Both the position numbers and the translations under genes were made by a program. DNA of 64,000 bases. Origin: Adiantum capillus-veneris. Its lineage: Eukaryota; Streptophyta; Polypodiopsida; Polypodiales; Pteridaceae. Positions 12,784 through 24,850 of this stretch are shown one piece after another; the first letter of the stretch is position 1, and every line of letters starts with the position of its first letter. The notes under the pieces are model-generated. The model ran no database searches. It was not told the origin of the DNA and was given only the letters and a program-made list of their open reading frames with translations. Where the stretch lies: contig CM043953.1 in NCBI GenBank assembly GCA_014529385.2, forward strand, positions 114,011,049-114,075,048, written 5' to 3'.

Positions 12784-13155
12784 TTGTGTTATATAGGTCT
12801 TATTTCTATATTTTTTCACTTTTTCTTGATGCAAGTTATGTTGCAAATTTTAAACATAGTGCATCCTCATCTTGGGAAGGAATGGTTAGATAAGGTGATG
12901 CACTTGAAATGGGTTCAAGAGAGTAGGGCTCCAATAGAAAATCTAAATATCATTTCTCTACACGATGCAAAAATAAAAAATATGATCATTCGGTTGTCTT
13001 TGTTGGAGGCTAGTAGAATTACGGAGCCGCATACGGATTGTTATCTAAAGGTGACCATAGATTTTGTAGGTCAATACCAAGATTTTGGCTTTCTATCTAT
13101 AGGTGCTTTTATTAGGATTAATGTTTACATAATATGTATAGCATATTTGTTGTAA
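12784..13155 (+). CDS. Unidentified ORF, possibly an exon
   Basis: A 123-codon plus-strand frame. The first 18 codons are pyrimidine-rich DNA (12805-12833) ending near a CAAG, so the credible protein part may start at about 12835 after a 3' splice site. The following 80 residues are mixed hydrophilic/hydrophobic (HPHLGKEWLDKVMHLKWVQE and onward) without a motif I recognise. The frame is followed closely by the 13163-13360 ORF and then, in a third frame, about 33 further open codons from about 13330. This looks like a decayed protein, possibly of transposon origin. Function unknown. Confidence 0.25.
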   Translation: MCYIGLISIFFHFFLMQVMLQILNIVHPHLGKEWLDKVMHLKWVQESRAPIENLNIISLHDAKIKNMIIRLSLLEASRITEPHTDCYLKVTIDFVGQYQDFGFLSIGAFIRINVYIICIAYLL

Positions 13156-13162
13156 TAGTTGG

Positions 13163-13360
13163 TTGAAGAGAGAGGGTGCTATGAAGAGGGTGCTTGATGG
13201 TGCATGCACTCTCTTCCTTGACTATGTGGACGTACCGAATGGAAAGAGGGTGCTTGATGGTGCATGCACTCTCTTCCTTGACTATGTGGACGTACCGAAT
13301 GGAAACATAGTCCCCTCAACAACTACACTAGAGCTAAACTATATGGAGAGATTGTGGTAG
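13163..13360 (+). CDS. Unidentified short ORF with duplicated 20-residue unit
   Basis: A 65-codon frame in which the unit KRVLDGACTLFLDYVDVPNG occurs twice in tandem. The duplication is exact at DNA level (period 60 bp, 13184-13305) and keeps the frame. Beyond the second copy the frame closes after about 16 codons while another frame stays open, which suggests a decayed longer gene. No family recognised. It follows the 12784-13155 frame by 7 bp and may derive from the same protein. Confidence 0.25.
   Translation: MKREGAMKRVLDGACTLFLDYVDVPNGKRVLDGACTLFLDYVDVPNGNIVPSTTTLELNYMERLW
13184..13305. repeat. Perfect 60-bp tandem duplication
   Basis: 13184-13243 and 13244-13303 are identical, and the match runs 2 bases into a third unit. 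Exact identity indicates a recent event, or an assembly duplication. Confidence 0.95.
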
Positions 13361-14039
13361 AGGCTCATAAGTTTCTTTTTCCACTTAAGGTGTCTCTAGA
13401 GAGTAGAAATAGTGATGTAGTGTTGCAATAACTTACGAAGGCCGATCACTATCAAATGGCATCACAAAGACTATTATACACGTGGTGACCACTACTATGT
13501 CTATTTTCTTCACATTATTTTAGTTTCATTGTGAATCTCTAAAAGTTTTCTACAATGTTTTTTTAAGATACCTCTATCATTTTTTGGGGATACAGCATGT
13601 TCCTTCCATCACTTTGCTTGCATGATCATGGGCACAAATTGACATGGGGATCAATGTATGTATCCCCTTCTATGCATCATCAACCATGCTAGGATCTAGA
13701 TCACTATCCTTGGTGGATAGACATGGATCATGTTTAGGAGAGAGAGCTATACAATGCACAAAGGTCAACAAATCCTCCATAGTTTGTTGACAAACACCAT
13801 GACACATCTAGTGGGGATGCATGGAGGGAGACTTTGCATGATACTACGTCTGATCATACTTGTGAGTGTCTCTTTGATGATTTCTATATTGTTTGTAGAT
13901 ACACCAAAATATTCATTGAATTTTACCCATTAGTCTTGAATGTTTGGTTGTGCTTTCAAAACTGCTTTGCTCCCAAAGGTAAAGGGAACCAACACAAGAT
14001 AGAGCAGGATCCTCACTTGATTAGTGTGAACATAAAATC
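13361..14039. other. No gene seen
   Basis: Short frames only. A 33-codon open stretch continues the decayed reading from the preceding ORFs to about 13430. Nothing further is recognised. Confidence 0.3.
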
Positions 14040-14350
14040 AAGGTTTATTAATCTCAATGGTGTTTTTATATAGACCATGGTTTACTAATTGCAATGTTGT
14101 TTCTATATAGACTATGGTTTACTAATCGCAATGTTGTTTTTGTTTCTATATATAGTTTATGGCTTACTAATGTAAATATTGTTTTTATATAGGCTCTGAT
14201 TTATTAATGTTAATGTTGTTTCTATATAGTTTATGGGGTGACCATATAATATTTATGGTTTATTACTCTCAATGTTGTTTTTATATGGACTATGGTTTAC
14301 TAATCTCAATGTTCCTATGGTTTACTAATTTCAGTGTTGTTTCTAATGGA
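14040..14350. repeat. Decayed AT-rich tandem array, unit about 40 bp
   Basis: Roughly eight imperfect repeats of the theme ATGGTTTACTAAT, CTCAATGTTG, TTTCTATATAGAC, visible in register at about 14075, 14115, 14160, 14205, 14260, 14290 and 14318. Units vary in length and sequence, so the array is old. Confidence 0.75.
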
Positions 14351-15883
14351 CAAACTTTCTTAGCACATAGAGCTTGCATCGTTTAGTGCAATTTTTTTCC
14401 CCAAGAGAGTAGTTTGTCCTACACATACCGGGCAATCATAGATGTTTGGCTATATCAGGGGACTACACCACCATTGCATGCGAGTTTCATTTGAGTGTGC
14501 AGCCCATTGGCATGGATATATCTACATGATCATATGGTCAAAGTTCACTCTATAGATGATTGATATAGGAGGTATTGTAGGCTCATTCCATGGGCTACCA
14601 AATTTGTCTTTGTGGATTTTCTTTTTGGAGGTGTCCTACGTTCTACACCCTCATAGCCTCCATGGGATGCATGCACTAAGGAGCATGTGAGAGCCACCAT
14701 CCATTTGACACACAAGTACCTTGGAAAACTCTAAATGGCTACTTATCTTGGGATCTACTACATGTCAAATATCCTTTGGCCTAAACAAGATTAAATGTTG
14801 ATGCTTTGTTTAGTTCTACCTAATATTTTGATTTCTATGTGTGCTTATTCCCTTGTCTTTATCAGATTGAGAGGATGAGTAGAGCATCTGACTTGGTTGC
14901 TCATCATTGAGTTATGGCTATTCATCATTCACCCTCCAATTCACCTTACAGCTTTGTGGATGTTGGCAGAGATCATCAAGAGGTTGATGTGATTGGTGGT
15001 AATTTATGTGTATAATAATTAAACTATGTTAATTTTAGTGTTTTCCATGTTTTTTTGCAGTGTGGTAGTTTGATGTTGTTCTTCATTCATAGGTATGGTA
15101 CACTTTCTCCACTTTATGTTGCTCAGAGCACACCATTGTTCCATGCTATGGGCATGACTCTTATAGATATCATCATGTGACACTACTTGCTAGAGTCCAC
15201 TTACGTAGTCATAGACTATGGGCTTGCATGGCATGGATGCATGCAACATAGCTCTTCTTTCATTTCTAGTATTATGGAGATTTTGTGGCGTCCGAAGGGC
15301 CTTTGTTTGGAGTTTGGTTGTAGGATTGCTCTTGCTCTTAGAGCATGTCTCTCTTCAAGCATGCATGTGCAGCCTTGGATAGTGATGAGGCTTTGATTTT
15401 TACATTTGTGTTTCCTCTTCCTTGTCCCTATTCTAGAGGGCATGCGAGAGGAGACGCCTTGAGTTCTACAAATGTGGTGGATGTGGGAGATAAAACTCCT
15501 TGTGGGAACCCATTTGATCATTTTTTAGAATTCCACTTTATTTGTCCATTACATGTTACTTTTTGAGTACCTCTCTTGACTTACATTTTGTTTTTGTGAT
15601 CTATCTATGTTGTTGCAATATTTGAGAGCACTTAGCTAGCTATTGATGCGGTTCAAGACATATTTTCTACCACAAAATTTCTATGTGGTGATGACCACAA
15701 CAAATATTTTTCTATGGTTTTTAGTGATGCTGTACTAACTTCATTTGAAGTACTTAGGTCAGTTTCTCTTAGATTGATGTGTTAATTTTGATTCATTGAA
15801 GTGACTTGCTAGTCTTAGTGGTGGATTGATACTTTGATGATGAGGGAATAATGTATTTGTTGTGCAAAATCTCTATATTGTGG
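14351..15883. other. No gene seen
   Basis: T-rich DNA with scattered short frames (15187-15396, 15345-15566 on plus, 15216-15521 on minus). None carries a recognisable motif. Confidence 0.35.
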
Positions 15884-17629
15884 ACAACTAGGGGTGACAA
15901 GCACAAAAGACAAAGTTGGTGCAGAGCCTGAGAATAAGCCGCCCAAGTCAAACATTCCAAATGCCAAGACGAATGAACAAAACAACAGGAGTCAACATGG
16001 AAAACACTCATGTGGGGCTCTACAAGTATGATAATGGCAAAAGAGTGCTCTATTACAAGTGCAATGAGACCTACTTAGGAAAGTTTTAAGAGCACAAATG
16101 ATTGTATGTCTTTACATACATTGAAGGCAGATATACCCATGTAATCATGCTTGATAAGTATGGGGGTAGATATTCCATAGTAGGCAGTAAAGAAATTGAG
16201 AGATATACATACTTTGGGGGACCATTCCATCAGTATTATGTCACTCCTAGTATGTTTAGACCTATTGCGAGTCCAAATAGAACAAGGATTGCTAAATTAT
16301 TGATCCAACCACATTTTTTTAGTACCTAGACCAATGGAATCCTTGGGTTCAAGGGTTCTTATGACCACATACAGGGGGAGTGAAGCTCCAAGCACAATCT
16401 ATACGATGAGAGTTCTAGATACCTGGACATAAGAAAGAGATGTGCGACACGAGGAGAGTTAATGCTACCGGAAGTACCTCTTCTACTACAAGTGAATCCA
16501 TAAAAAAGCGTAGTGTTCAAATCCCAACCATGCCAAATGTTGATCAAATGGTCAAATAAGTGATCAAGAGAATGAACTAGAGCAATAGACTGAACTCAAA
16601 TATATGACAATAATTGGTGAGGAGATGTGGCACATGTGGAGGGAATCATCCCACCCTCGGGGAGTTCACTAAAGAATAAAAAATAAATGTCATGTGGGTT
16701 CAAATGCAGGGATTATTTTATACTACATTTTCACATACAGAAGGATGTTGAAAAGTTGTCTTGAATTTTTTTAAAAAAGATTGAATAGAAAAAGGGTCCT
16801 ATTTTAGAAAAAAATTCATAGCTAAGGGGTTTTATAAATAGTCCTTGAATGCATGCAATATATAGGCTTTACAAATAGTGACCCCCCTGAGATTCCACCC
16901 CATGTTGTAACACTCAGCCCAGACCGATAACAACAACAAATGCGTAATGTGTCTTGAAGTGGTGTGCCATTGAGAAAAAATGGACCAACATGAAACAAAT
17001 GAGCATTTTTACAATAGAAATTATGTGAGAGAAAGGCCATATGGACCTTTGGGGGGTCCAACCTTTGTCACCACCGCCAAGATACCAAATAGGTCCAAAT
17101 AGTGCAGCCCGAGGGGGGGACAAGCCTCAACCAATGTTGGGCCAAATATCTCCTTTACCTCCAGAGAACCACGAAATAGTGGGATATACACAGCCAGTAA
17201 AGACACTTGCGAGTGAGAAAATGTATAGTGGGATATACATAGCCAATAAAGACACTTGCGAGTGAGAAAATCTTGCCACCAACTTCATATTACAAGGAAC
17301 CAATTAAGACCTAAGAGAGAGAACCTGAGAGTAGTGCATATGTTGATGAAGGTTATCCTTCTTGGATAAGTACATATGAGGCTGCAAAGCCATCATACAT
17401 TGTACAACCTACAAAAAATAATTACATGATGATGGACAAGAACACGATCATGTTCATAGAAAATCAAAATTACAAACCTAAAGGTTATCTTGCTAGGTTA
17501 GGATAGCCAATGAGGGTGCCACAAGAATCCCAACCAGAAGGTCCATCATTATGAATGGGGAGGTGATCATTGGGCAAGAGTTCGTCCACACAAGGGTGAG
17601 CATAAAAATATTTTAGGGTTCTATGACGT
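15884..17629 (+). pseudogene. Probable 5' (gag) part of a gag-protease retroelement relic
   Basis: Plus-strand readable stretches broken by many stops: a Lys/Asn/Gln-rich opening (about 15890-16010), an aromatic segment at 16102-16329, and a Tyr/Asn-rich segment before 17480. It lies directly left of the solo LTR, and the sequence right of that LTR (from 18775) is a gag-protease relic in the same strand. The simplest reading is one element split by the insertion. I could not align this part residue by residue with the minus-strand copy at 39.7-41.75 kb, so the call is by position. A 49-bp direct duplication sits inside it at about 17177-17274. Confidence 0.3.
17177..17274. repeat. 49-bp imperfect tandem duplication
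   Basis: TAGTGGGATATACA and the following roughly 40 bases recur with period 49 and two or three mismatches. Confidence 0.85.
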
Positions 17630-18770
17630 TGTGAGCGGGATGAAAACACACACAGCGCCTCTATAACGACCCGACACACACTCTTGGGAAGATACACACA
17701 CACACACTATGGGGCACCACTCGGCTTAGACAACACACCTGGCCGAGAAAGGGAACACACCTCTGGAGTGAGAGGAGAGAGACTATCCACTTGCCCACTC
17801 CACACAGACACACACACACACACACCCAAAAAACTCAGCTCAAAAGAGGAGAATTTCTGATGTTTAGATACAAATGAGCTTGGGCCAACACCAATGGGGC
17901 AAACAGCTCACACAATATGGGTAAAAGATACCAGATACAATCACAAACTGGAGCAGAAACTTCGCTCATAGGAGAAACTTACACAGAAAAACAGCAGGAA
18001 AAGAGTGAGGAATTTGGCAAAATGGATAGCGCCATCGCGTCCGGAACGGTCCAAAACCCCAGTCTACAATGTCAAAGTGCTCAAATCCGACCTCGGATGA
18101 GCAGTTTACGGCCAAAACAGGCTCCAAAATGAGCAAAAACACAGCTGCGGCTGTTCCTCCTCTCTTCTCCATGTTTTTTCTGGTCTTCTCTCTGTTTTTT
18201 CAGTTCCCACACTTAGATTTATAAGTTGGGCACCCTTGTCCTTTTAGATGACCTCAAACGGATCCCGAACAGGCCAAAAACTGACCTCGCAGTGCATAGT
18301 TGTCACCTTTTTGCATCATTCGCACACCTGGCACTCAACTTTTTTTCAATAATGCATCTCGCCACCACCTGAAGTGACCCCAAAAAGTGGTCCTAATGAT
18401 GAACTTTCTGTATAACTCTCACAAGAAAACACCCACGTTGTGTCCGTCCTCATCCGCGTGCAAATATTGACCTCATTCGCCCTCCTAACGCCACTAGATG
18501 CCATCTGACGCACCTGCTGACCTCACGTCGTCGGCCCGCGGATAGCTTCCTCGAGAAGTTTTACACGCTATAAACTCCTCATTATTGTAGAAAAAACATA
18601 CTGGTACTGGTGATAGTGAAAATCGATGCACTTTGTACATGCTGTCCTACCTGTACACATGTGGGCCCCACGTAACCACCTGGCTCTGGAAAATGGGCAA
18701 TCCTTTATTTGATGCACCATGCATGTATATGTACATATGCGCAATCCCTTGCTCCAAAAAACTCTTGACA
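17630..18770 (-). mobile_element. Solo LTR of the dual-RNase-H Ty3/gypsy family
   Basis: The reverse complement of 17630-18770 matches both LTRs of the element at 54.7-63.5 kb along its full length (1,141 bp against 1,171 and 1,143). It starts TGTCAAGAGTTTTTTGGAGC and ends CGCTCACA. The GT-rich tract with its internal TCTG interruption matches the 3' LTR, while other positions match the 5' LTR. ACGT lies on both sides (17626-17629 and 18771-18774), a 4-bp target duplication. No internal region remains, as expected after unequal recombination between two LTRs. It splits the older gag-protease relic. Confidence 0.93.
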
Positions 18771-18774
18771 ACGT

Positions 18775-20640
18775 ATGTGGAATAGATCATGTTCTTTCAA
18801 ACCGTTCAAGGAATCCAAACAACAACAAGAAAACTACAATAACATCATTGGGATTTTGTCGTGCTCGAGTGGTTCAAAAACAAAGTCTACAATTCCAATC
18901 AATATGGTTACTAGAGATCAAGTTCAAGAAGATGCAAAAAAAATAGTGGTTGAGGACTAAAATAAACTACCAGCTCAATCAAAATTTGAAACTTTATGAG
19001 TAAGGACTCAAAGAAAATTGTGGAAAGCCAAAAGAGACAAAACGAAATCAAAGAGGCTAAAAGAGAAAATGGCCTTAGAAACAAAGCTGCAACAAAAAGC
19101 TAAAACTTTAGAAAGAGAACAAGATTCAAATAGAAGGAGCCATGTCATCCAAAATATCATCAGTAGGTTTAGTCTTGGTAGATAGAGTTCTAGAACATTC
19201 AGAGGTTCTATTGAAATCTTACAAGACGAGACTGAAAACCAACCAAACACTGGAACAAAGTTGGTTGACATATCCTCATTTTGAGGTTGAAAGACATAGA
19301 TTAGAAATGTACAAATGTCTCATAGAGACAAATCAAGCTCTAATGGAGCCAAAAAAACTAAACCTCCCTAAAAAATAAGTTCTAATCCATAAAGAGGATG
19401 AAAAAATTAAGCACAAAAGAGATGAAACAAATGATCACATGAAACTTAAGCCAGAAACACCATTGAACACAAGGGTAGTGGCTAGTACCAAGGATAACTC
19501 AAAGTCATAAGTGAAAATGTCAATTCCTAAAGTGGAGGATCCATGGCCACAAGCCTTATGGAAAACGATACAAAATAGAAAGGATGGTAGTGCAACTTTT
19601 AAGTATGTATCTATCACTGAAATCAATATGGATCACAATTTCTACCCTAGAGATGTACAATCTCTATATGGTGACACATGAACAAAAGTATATGTGGAGA
19701 TTAAGCATGAAACATTGAATAATTTTCCGACTTTCATAGGAGAGCATGAAACTAAATTGGAAGTCAAGGCAGTGCCTTCTCAATGGAAGCCAATTCCAGA
19801 GATGATGAGCACCAAAAGCCTTCACAAACTAATGTGGACTCCTTTACAATGCACAATAACTCTCTCAAAGTTGTTAGAAATTAGACCGCATCTATGGGGA
19901 GAAGTAGGCAAAAATGTAGAGAAGATGGGGCTAAAAATTCTTCATCAAGATATCCCCTTAGATGAACACATGGGTAAAACAACATAAGACAGACTAGTTG
20001 AAAAACCAATACTTGTGAACAAGGTGGGTGACTACTATGAAGGGCAAGAAGGAAATGCCACCTTGCCAAGGGAGTATAGAGGAGTCAAGATGATTTCTAT
20101 ACTAGATAGTGGGACTAGAGTGGCCATTGCCACAAAAGAGATATGGGAAAAATGGGGAGGACCAACTCTGCAGAAAACAAGAACGAAACTACAACTTGCG
20201 AATGGTTACATTGAGAGACCAGTGGTGGGTATGTTGGAACAAATCATAGTGACCTCATGCAGAATAGAGTACGAGCATACCTTTGCAATAGTGGATTTTG
20301 GAAAGAGCAACAACTTTAACCTCATTTTAGAAGGATCATTCATGCATCAGGCTACAACCATATCTACTTAAGACACAAGCATGCATCAGCTTAAAATGGT
20401 ATCTACTTAAGACACAAGGAGGTTACAACAAGAATTAGCGTCAAGGACCACAATTTTCAATGATGTTAGTCAAGCTCCTTCTATCAAGGAATTTAAATCA
20501 ACAATGGTCAACAAGAAAGAGATACATGCATGGTTACAAAGCCAAAGCACACAAGCACAAAAATCAAGAAGAAAATTAAGCAAAGCACACTCGGATATGA
20601 AGCAATGTCTTGTAGCTTGCTTTAGAACCAAAGAGATGAA
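18775..20640 (+). pseudogene. Gag-protease retroelement relic, plus-strand copy
   Basis: Right of the solo LTR the reading resumes with a basic Asn/Lys-rich stretch and a VTRDQVQED segment (18900-18950), then a block at 19142-19378 (LKTNQTLEQSWLTYP, ERHRLEMYK). A further block at 19694-19987 contains GEHETK and LLEIRPHLW. An aspartic protease fold follows at 20015-20371 with the active-site triad in ILDSGTRVAIATKEI and the flap-end motif LILEGSFM (usually ILGRPFM). The same blocks, in the same order, occur on the minus strand at 37.4-39.1 kb. Frames change between blocks, so the copy is dead. After the protease the trail ends near 20640. A 39-bp direct repeat lies at 20342-20420. No RT of this family follows. 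Confidence 0.7.
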
Positions 20641-20649
20641 TTCCAAGTA

Positions 20650-22715
20650 GAGAATCAGTAAATTGAGGCATGGCAACCATTCCTCAACACTCAGTACTTA
20701 CTGTCCAATATTTTTCAAAGAAATTGCAAGAGCTCTGTTTAAGTGTGATGGCAGCCAAGGACTCGTAGAGACAAATCTAGGCCATTGCATGGTCGATGTT
20801 ACATTTGCAGGGAGGAAGGCCAATATGCTCCACATTTCCCGCATCCACCCAAGGAAAGAGGTGGTATTCTCCCATTGTTTGACAGAGGTAGACCACAAGG
20901 GCCATTCAATCGTCAAAGAGAGCAACATGTAACTCAGAATCCTATACTACTAGCTATGCTAGGTAATTGTGAAGTCCCTAGGGTTTATATATTGGTGTGA
21001 ATAAGTAGGATGTGGATATTCTGGCCAACAAAAGAGCACAAGGAGAAAGGGATTTAGAGACTGAATGAAAGACCAAAGCACACAAAGGCAAAGAGAAGGT
21101 GTATGAAGGTAGAGAGTAGCATGAGACTAGCAAGAGGGGACATCATTGCCAAGCAATTAAATTTTTAGCTTGGGCAGGGTGATCCAGAGTATGATCTAGC
21201 GAGTGATGTCCAAAAAAAAAAGGTTGAAATTACATTTGTTCAACTACTAGCATCAAATCCCAAGTTGAGGAGGCAATGGTTGAACATTATCAATACAAGG
21301 CCTTCATGGGTTTGAGGTGATATGTATGCAGTACAAAGTTTAGCTCAAAGGGTAGGGAATCCAGTGGATGTGCTTCCTATTATTGATGTCTTGATTGAGA
21401 AGAAGATACAGGTGCAGACATACATTGATAATGGGGCATATGTTTGTGTCCTAATGTAGGCTGCTATGAAGGACATCAAAGTTTTGGTCAAGTCCAATGT
21501 GGCAATAAGGATGGCTAACCATGCCAAAGCAAGGCGTTTGGAGGTAGCTCATGATGTGAAGGTAAAGGTAATGGGGATTGAGTGCCTCATTGAATTTTCT
21601 GTGATAAAAGTAGGTGAGCATGCTTACCCCATCATTTTGGGGAGGCCATGGTGACTTGCAATCAAAGGTGAGCAGGATTGGGAGAGGAGAGTTTTCACTC
21701 TACTAGACAAAGAAAATGATAGATAGGTGATGCTTGATTTGAAGACTCGGGAGAACCATTTTCATCCTATGTGGCAGGAGGGTGATGGAAGTGATTTGAG
21801 CACCAATTATGATACAAATGATGAGGGCTCTATGAGTATAGAGAAGGAAGAGAGTAACAATGACCTATTGAAGTTTGACATAGACTTGTTTGGAGTCACC
21901 ATAGACTCCTCCATTTCTAAGGAGGGTATGCAATCTTTGGTTTGTGGTTTTGATGTAGTAGAAGTAGAGACTATGTTGGGTGGATATTTGACCAAGCAAG
22001 AAAAGAAGGGCTATGTAGAGTCGTGTGCATCATACCCCAATCTATATGCTAAAGAGTACAAAGACCTACAGGGAGCCAAAGTGGTGGAACATCAAATTCT
22101 GCTCAAAGAGGGATCATACAAGCTAATGACACAAAATATACAAAGGTTTGGGAGATTCAAAAGGAGGCTTTGTGGTAGGAAATAAACAAGCTACTTGAAG
22201 CAGGTATCATCTATCCACTGCAAGAGTCTAAGTGGGTTTATCTTGTTGTTATTACACCAAAAAATAATGGGAAGTGGAGAGTGTGTGTAGATTAAAACCA
22301 TTGAATGGTTCTACCAAGCAAAACCATTACCCCTTTCCATTCTAGGATAAAATTTTAGACCACATTGTAAAACATGAGAGGTATTCGACTATGGATAGAT
22401 TCTCAGGGTACCTCCAGATTGGTATTTCTTTGGAAGACCAAAGACTACTTTCATTTTGACTTGGGTTTGCTTTGCATACCGCAAGGTCCCCTTTGGTTTG
22501 GTGAATGCCTATGCAACTTTCTAGGATTGGATGAACATGGTGTTTGGGCCATATTTAGGTAAGTTTATCATAGTTTTTATGAATAATATTGGGCGTTAGA
22601 GTTCAAGGGCTTATCATTCAGCAAAGTTGAAGTTGTTCTTTCAAAGGCTAGATCAAGAGGGTGGACAAGTGAATCCAAAAAAATGCAAGTTGGCTCAACC
22701 ACGGGCTGATTCAAC
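20650..22715 (+). pseudogene. Tat-like Ty3/gypsy relic: gag end, protease, RT
   Basis: In order on the plus strand: a decayed gag zinc knuckle (CYICREEGQ, about 20795-20835, where the His and last Cys positions are replaced), then an aspartic protease at about 21360-21660 with TYIDNGAYVCVL and the end motif YPIILGRPW. An acidic linker follows (21727-22185, 152 codons), then RT from about 22185 (KLLEAGIIYPLQ, KWVYLVVITPKNNGKWRVCVD), continuing out of frame through a FSGYLQIGI block to a PKKCKLAQPRA block near 22700. The same domain wording is found in the better-preserved element at 57.8-60.3 kb, so the family is related. Many stops and frame changes are present. The reading breaks off at about 22715 before the RNase H. 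A later part of a similar element appears at 26637. Confidence 0.8.
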
Positions 22716-23872
22716 AGGTCATGGTTCATACAAGGTTTCCTTAGGTAGATGCATGGTTTCACATTTGGATGCATAAACATGGTTCTCAAATTGAATACAT
22801 CATGTTTTTCTCACATTCGGATAGATCATGCAAGTGGCATGGGGTAGTTTTTAGTGTGTAGGGATTCATGGTTCATCCTTAGCATAATGTGATCCTTGTT
22901 TGTCATGGCGTGCTTGTGTGTGTGTTCTTGGGCGGTCTTAATGTATACTTGGTGTATAGATAGTGTCTAAAACCCATGTACATGGTGCATTTAAACACAA
23001 ATATTTCATACCTATCATTTGGTGCCATTGGATGTGATTTCGGCTTGATCTTTGGTCCCCCTTCTTGAGATTTTCTCCCCTGTCATTTGTGGCAAGGCAC
23101 CTCTTCACAAAAACAAGATAGAGATTGCAGCTCTTGTGCAGGAAAAAACCTCAAGACTCTATGGGCAAGGCCTTGGGTGAGTTTGTGCTTGAGCTTTGAT
23201 GAGTCCTTGTAATGCTTAAAAGTCTTGGAGCTCTTTGAATTCAAAGCATGTGGACACTCGCGAGAACGCCCCCTCTGCAAGAGCTACTTGTTTCCTTTTA
23301 GTGTGTAGGAATAGGCCCTTAGGAAAATTGCCTGGCAGGTAGAAATACCGCGAGAATAGGACCTATCAAAAAAGGACTACAAGCGTGAAGCCGTGGGATG
23401 GGTCCCCTTGATAAGAAAATATGAGGAAAAACTGGCTTTGAATGATCAACCAAGGAGGTTTTTACAAGAAACACTTGTAAGGCTTGATTTGATGACAAAT
23501 GGTAGGGCTGTGCAAGACCAGTGAGGGTACAAAAATTGTCATCACTGAGTTGATGTCGTGACCTAGGCTATGGCTAGTAGAACGTGGGCAAATGTAGCGC
23601 TGGCAGCTGTAGGGGCCGAGGTGGAGCGGAGATTTTTGTGCTGAGGGTATACACATGGAAAGTAGTTGGGATGGGCTGCAATGGCTGGGTAAGTTTGGGA
23701 ATGCAAACATGACGAGGCTCAATGCTGTTGGTCGGAGATGTAGACCTAAAATGGGGTTGGTTGACTTCAGTGTCGAGAGGATAGGGTAGCTAATGAGAAG
23801 GATGACATTCTTGAAAGCACCTCGAGGCACTTGCAATTGATGTGTAAGCCTTGCAATTCCGCTCTCTAATCT

Positions 23873-24228
23873 ACTAAGATGTGTGTTGAGACCATCCCGA
23901 TTATCTACTTGAAAGGATTGATCATAGATTGAGCTGTGATTCCTAAATCCGATTCCGTATACTAGTGACGAAACTGCTAATTGGCTATTGTTGATTTTGA
24001 ACCACCCTTGATTTAGTGCAACAAGAATGAGGCCAAGTCACAAATCTTTGACTAAGATGTGTGTTGAGACCATCCCGATTATCTACTTGAAAGGATTGAT
24101 CATAGATTGAGCTGTGATTCCTAAATCCGATTCCGTATACTAGTGACGAAACGGCTAATTGGCTATTGTTGATTTTGAACCGCCCTTGATTTAGTGCAAC
24201 AAGAATGAGGCCAAGTCACAAATCTTTT
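23873..24228. repeat. 178-bp tandem duplication
   Basis: Two adjacent copies (23873-24050, 24051-24228) differ at about two positions by eye (T/G near 23991 and A/G near 24003 in the first copy). No coding role seen. Confidence 0.93.
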
Positions 24229-24816
24229 ATGAACACTGCCTCTGTAGGGCTATTGACGTTGACAAGCCTCCCGATTGCCTCTTGTCAAATTTATCCGAAA
24301 GATCCAATTGGCTCCTTTGTTTTCTTTATCGAGCATTAGGAAGAGGATGGGGTCTAGGAGGGCCTCTTTATTTACCATGAGATTATGGAGGTGATCAAAA
24401 TTTTGACAAATAGATGCACACCATGTGTGCAGGAATGGTGGGTGTGTAAGAGAGGTGTAAGAATGGTCAAAGGATGCACTTATCCCTCCAAAAAATAGAG
24501 TGGACAAGTTTATGAGTTTTGGCCTTTGATAACTCCTACATATGATTTCCAATTTGAGTGAAGATTGTAAATCTGTAATCTACACGCCAAGCTCTTTCCA
24601 TAGATATGTTACATGATATGGTTTTGATTGCTAGATTTTAAATTTCATTTTGGTGGAAAATTTGAATTCAAATAAACTAGCCATTTGGCTTGTTTGAATT
24701 CAAAAGTTGTCCTTTGATTGCTTTCTTAATACTAGAGGTTTCACTCCCTTAAACTACCAAATAAAGAGGCTCTCCTAGGCCCCTTTCTCTTCCTAATGGA
24801 GTGTGGTTCCCACAAG

Positions 24817-24818
<2 letters not shown>

Positions 24819-24848
<30 letters not shown>
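24819..24848. repeat. (CA)n microsatellite
   Basis: About 15 CA units. Confidence 0.95.

Positions 24849-24850
<2 letters not shown>

Noticed and set aside
23462-23836. 124-codon minus-strand frame
   Set aside because: Pro/Ser/His-rich, no motif, no support from neighbours.
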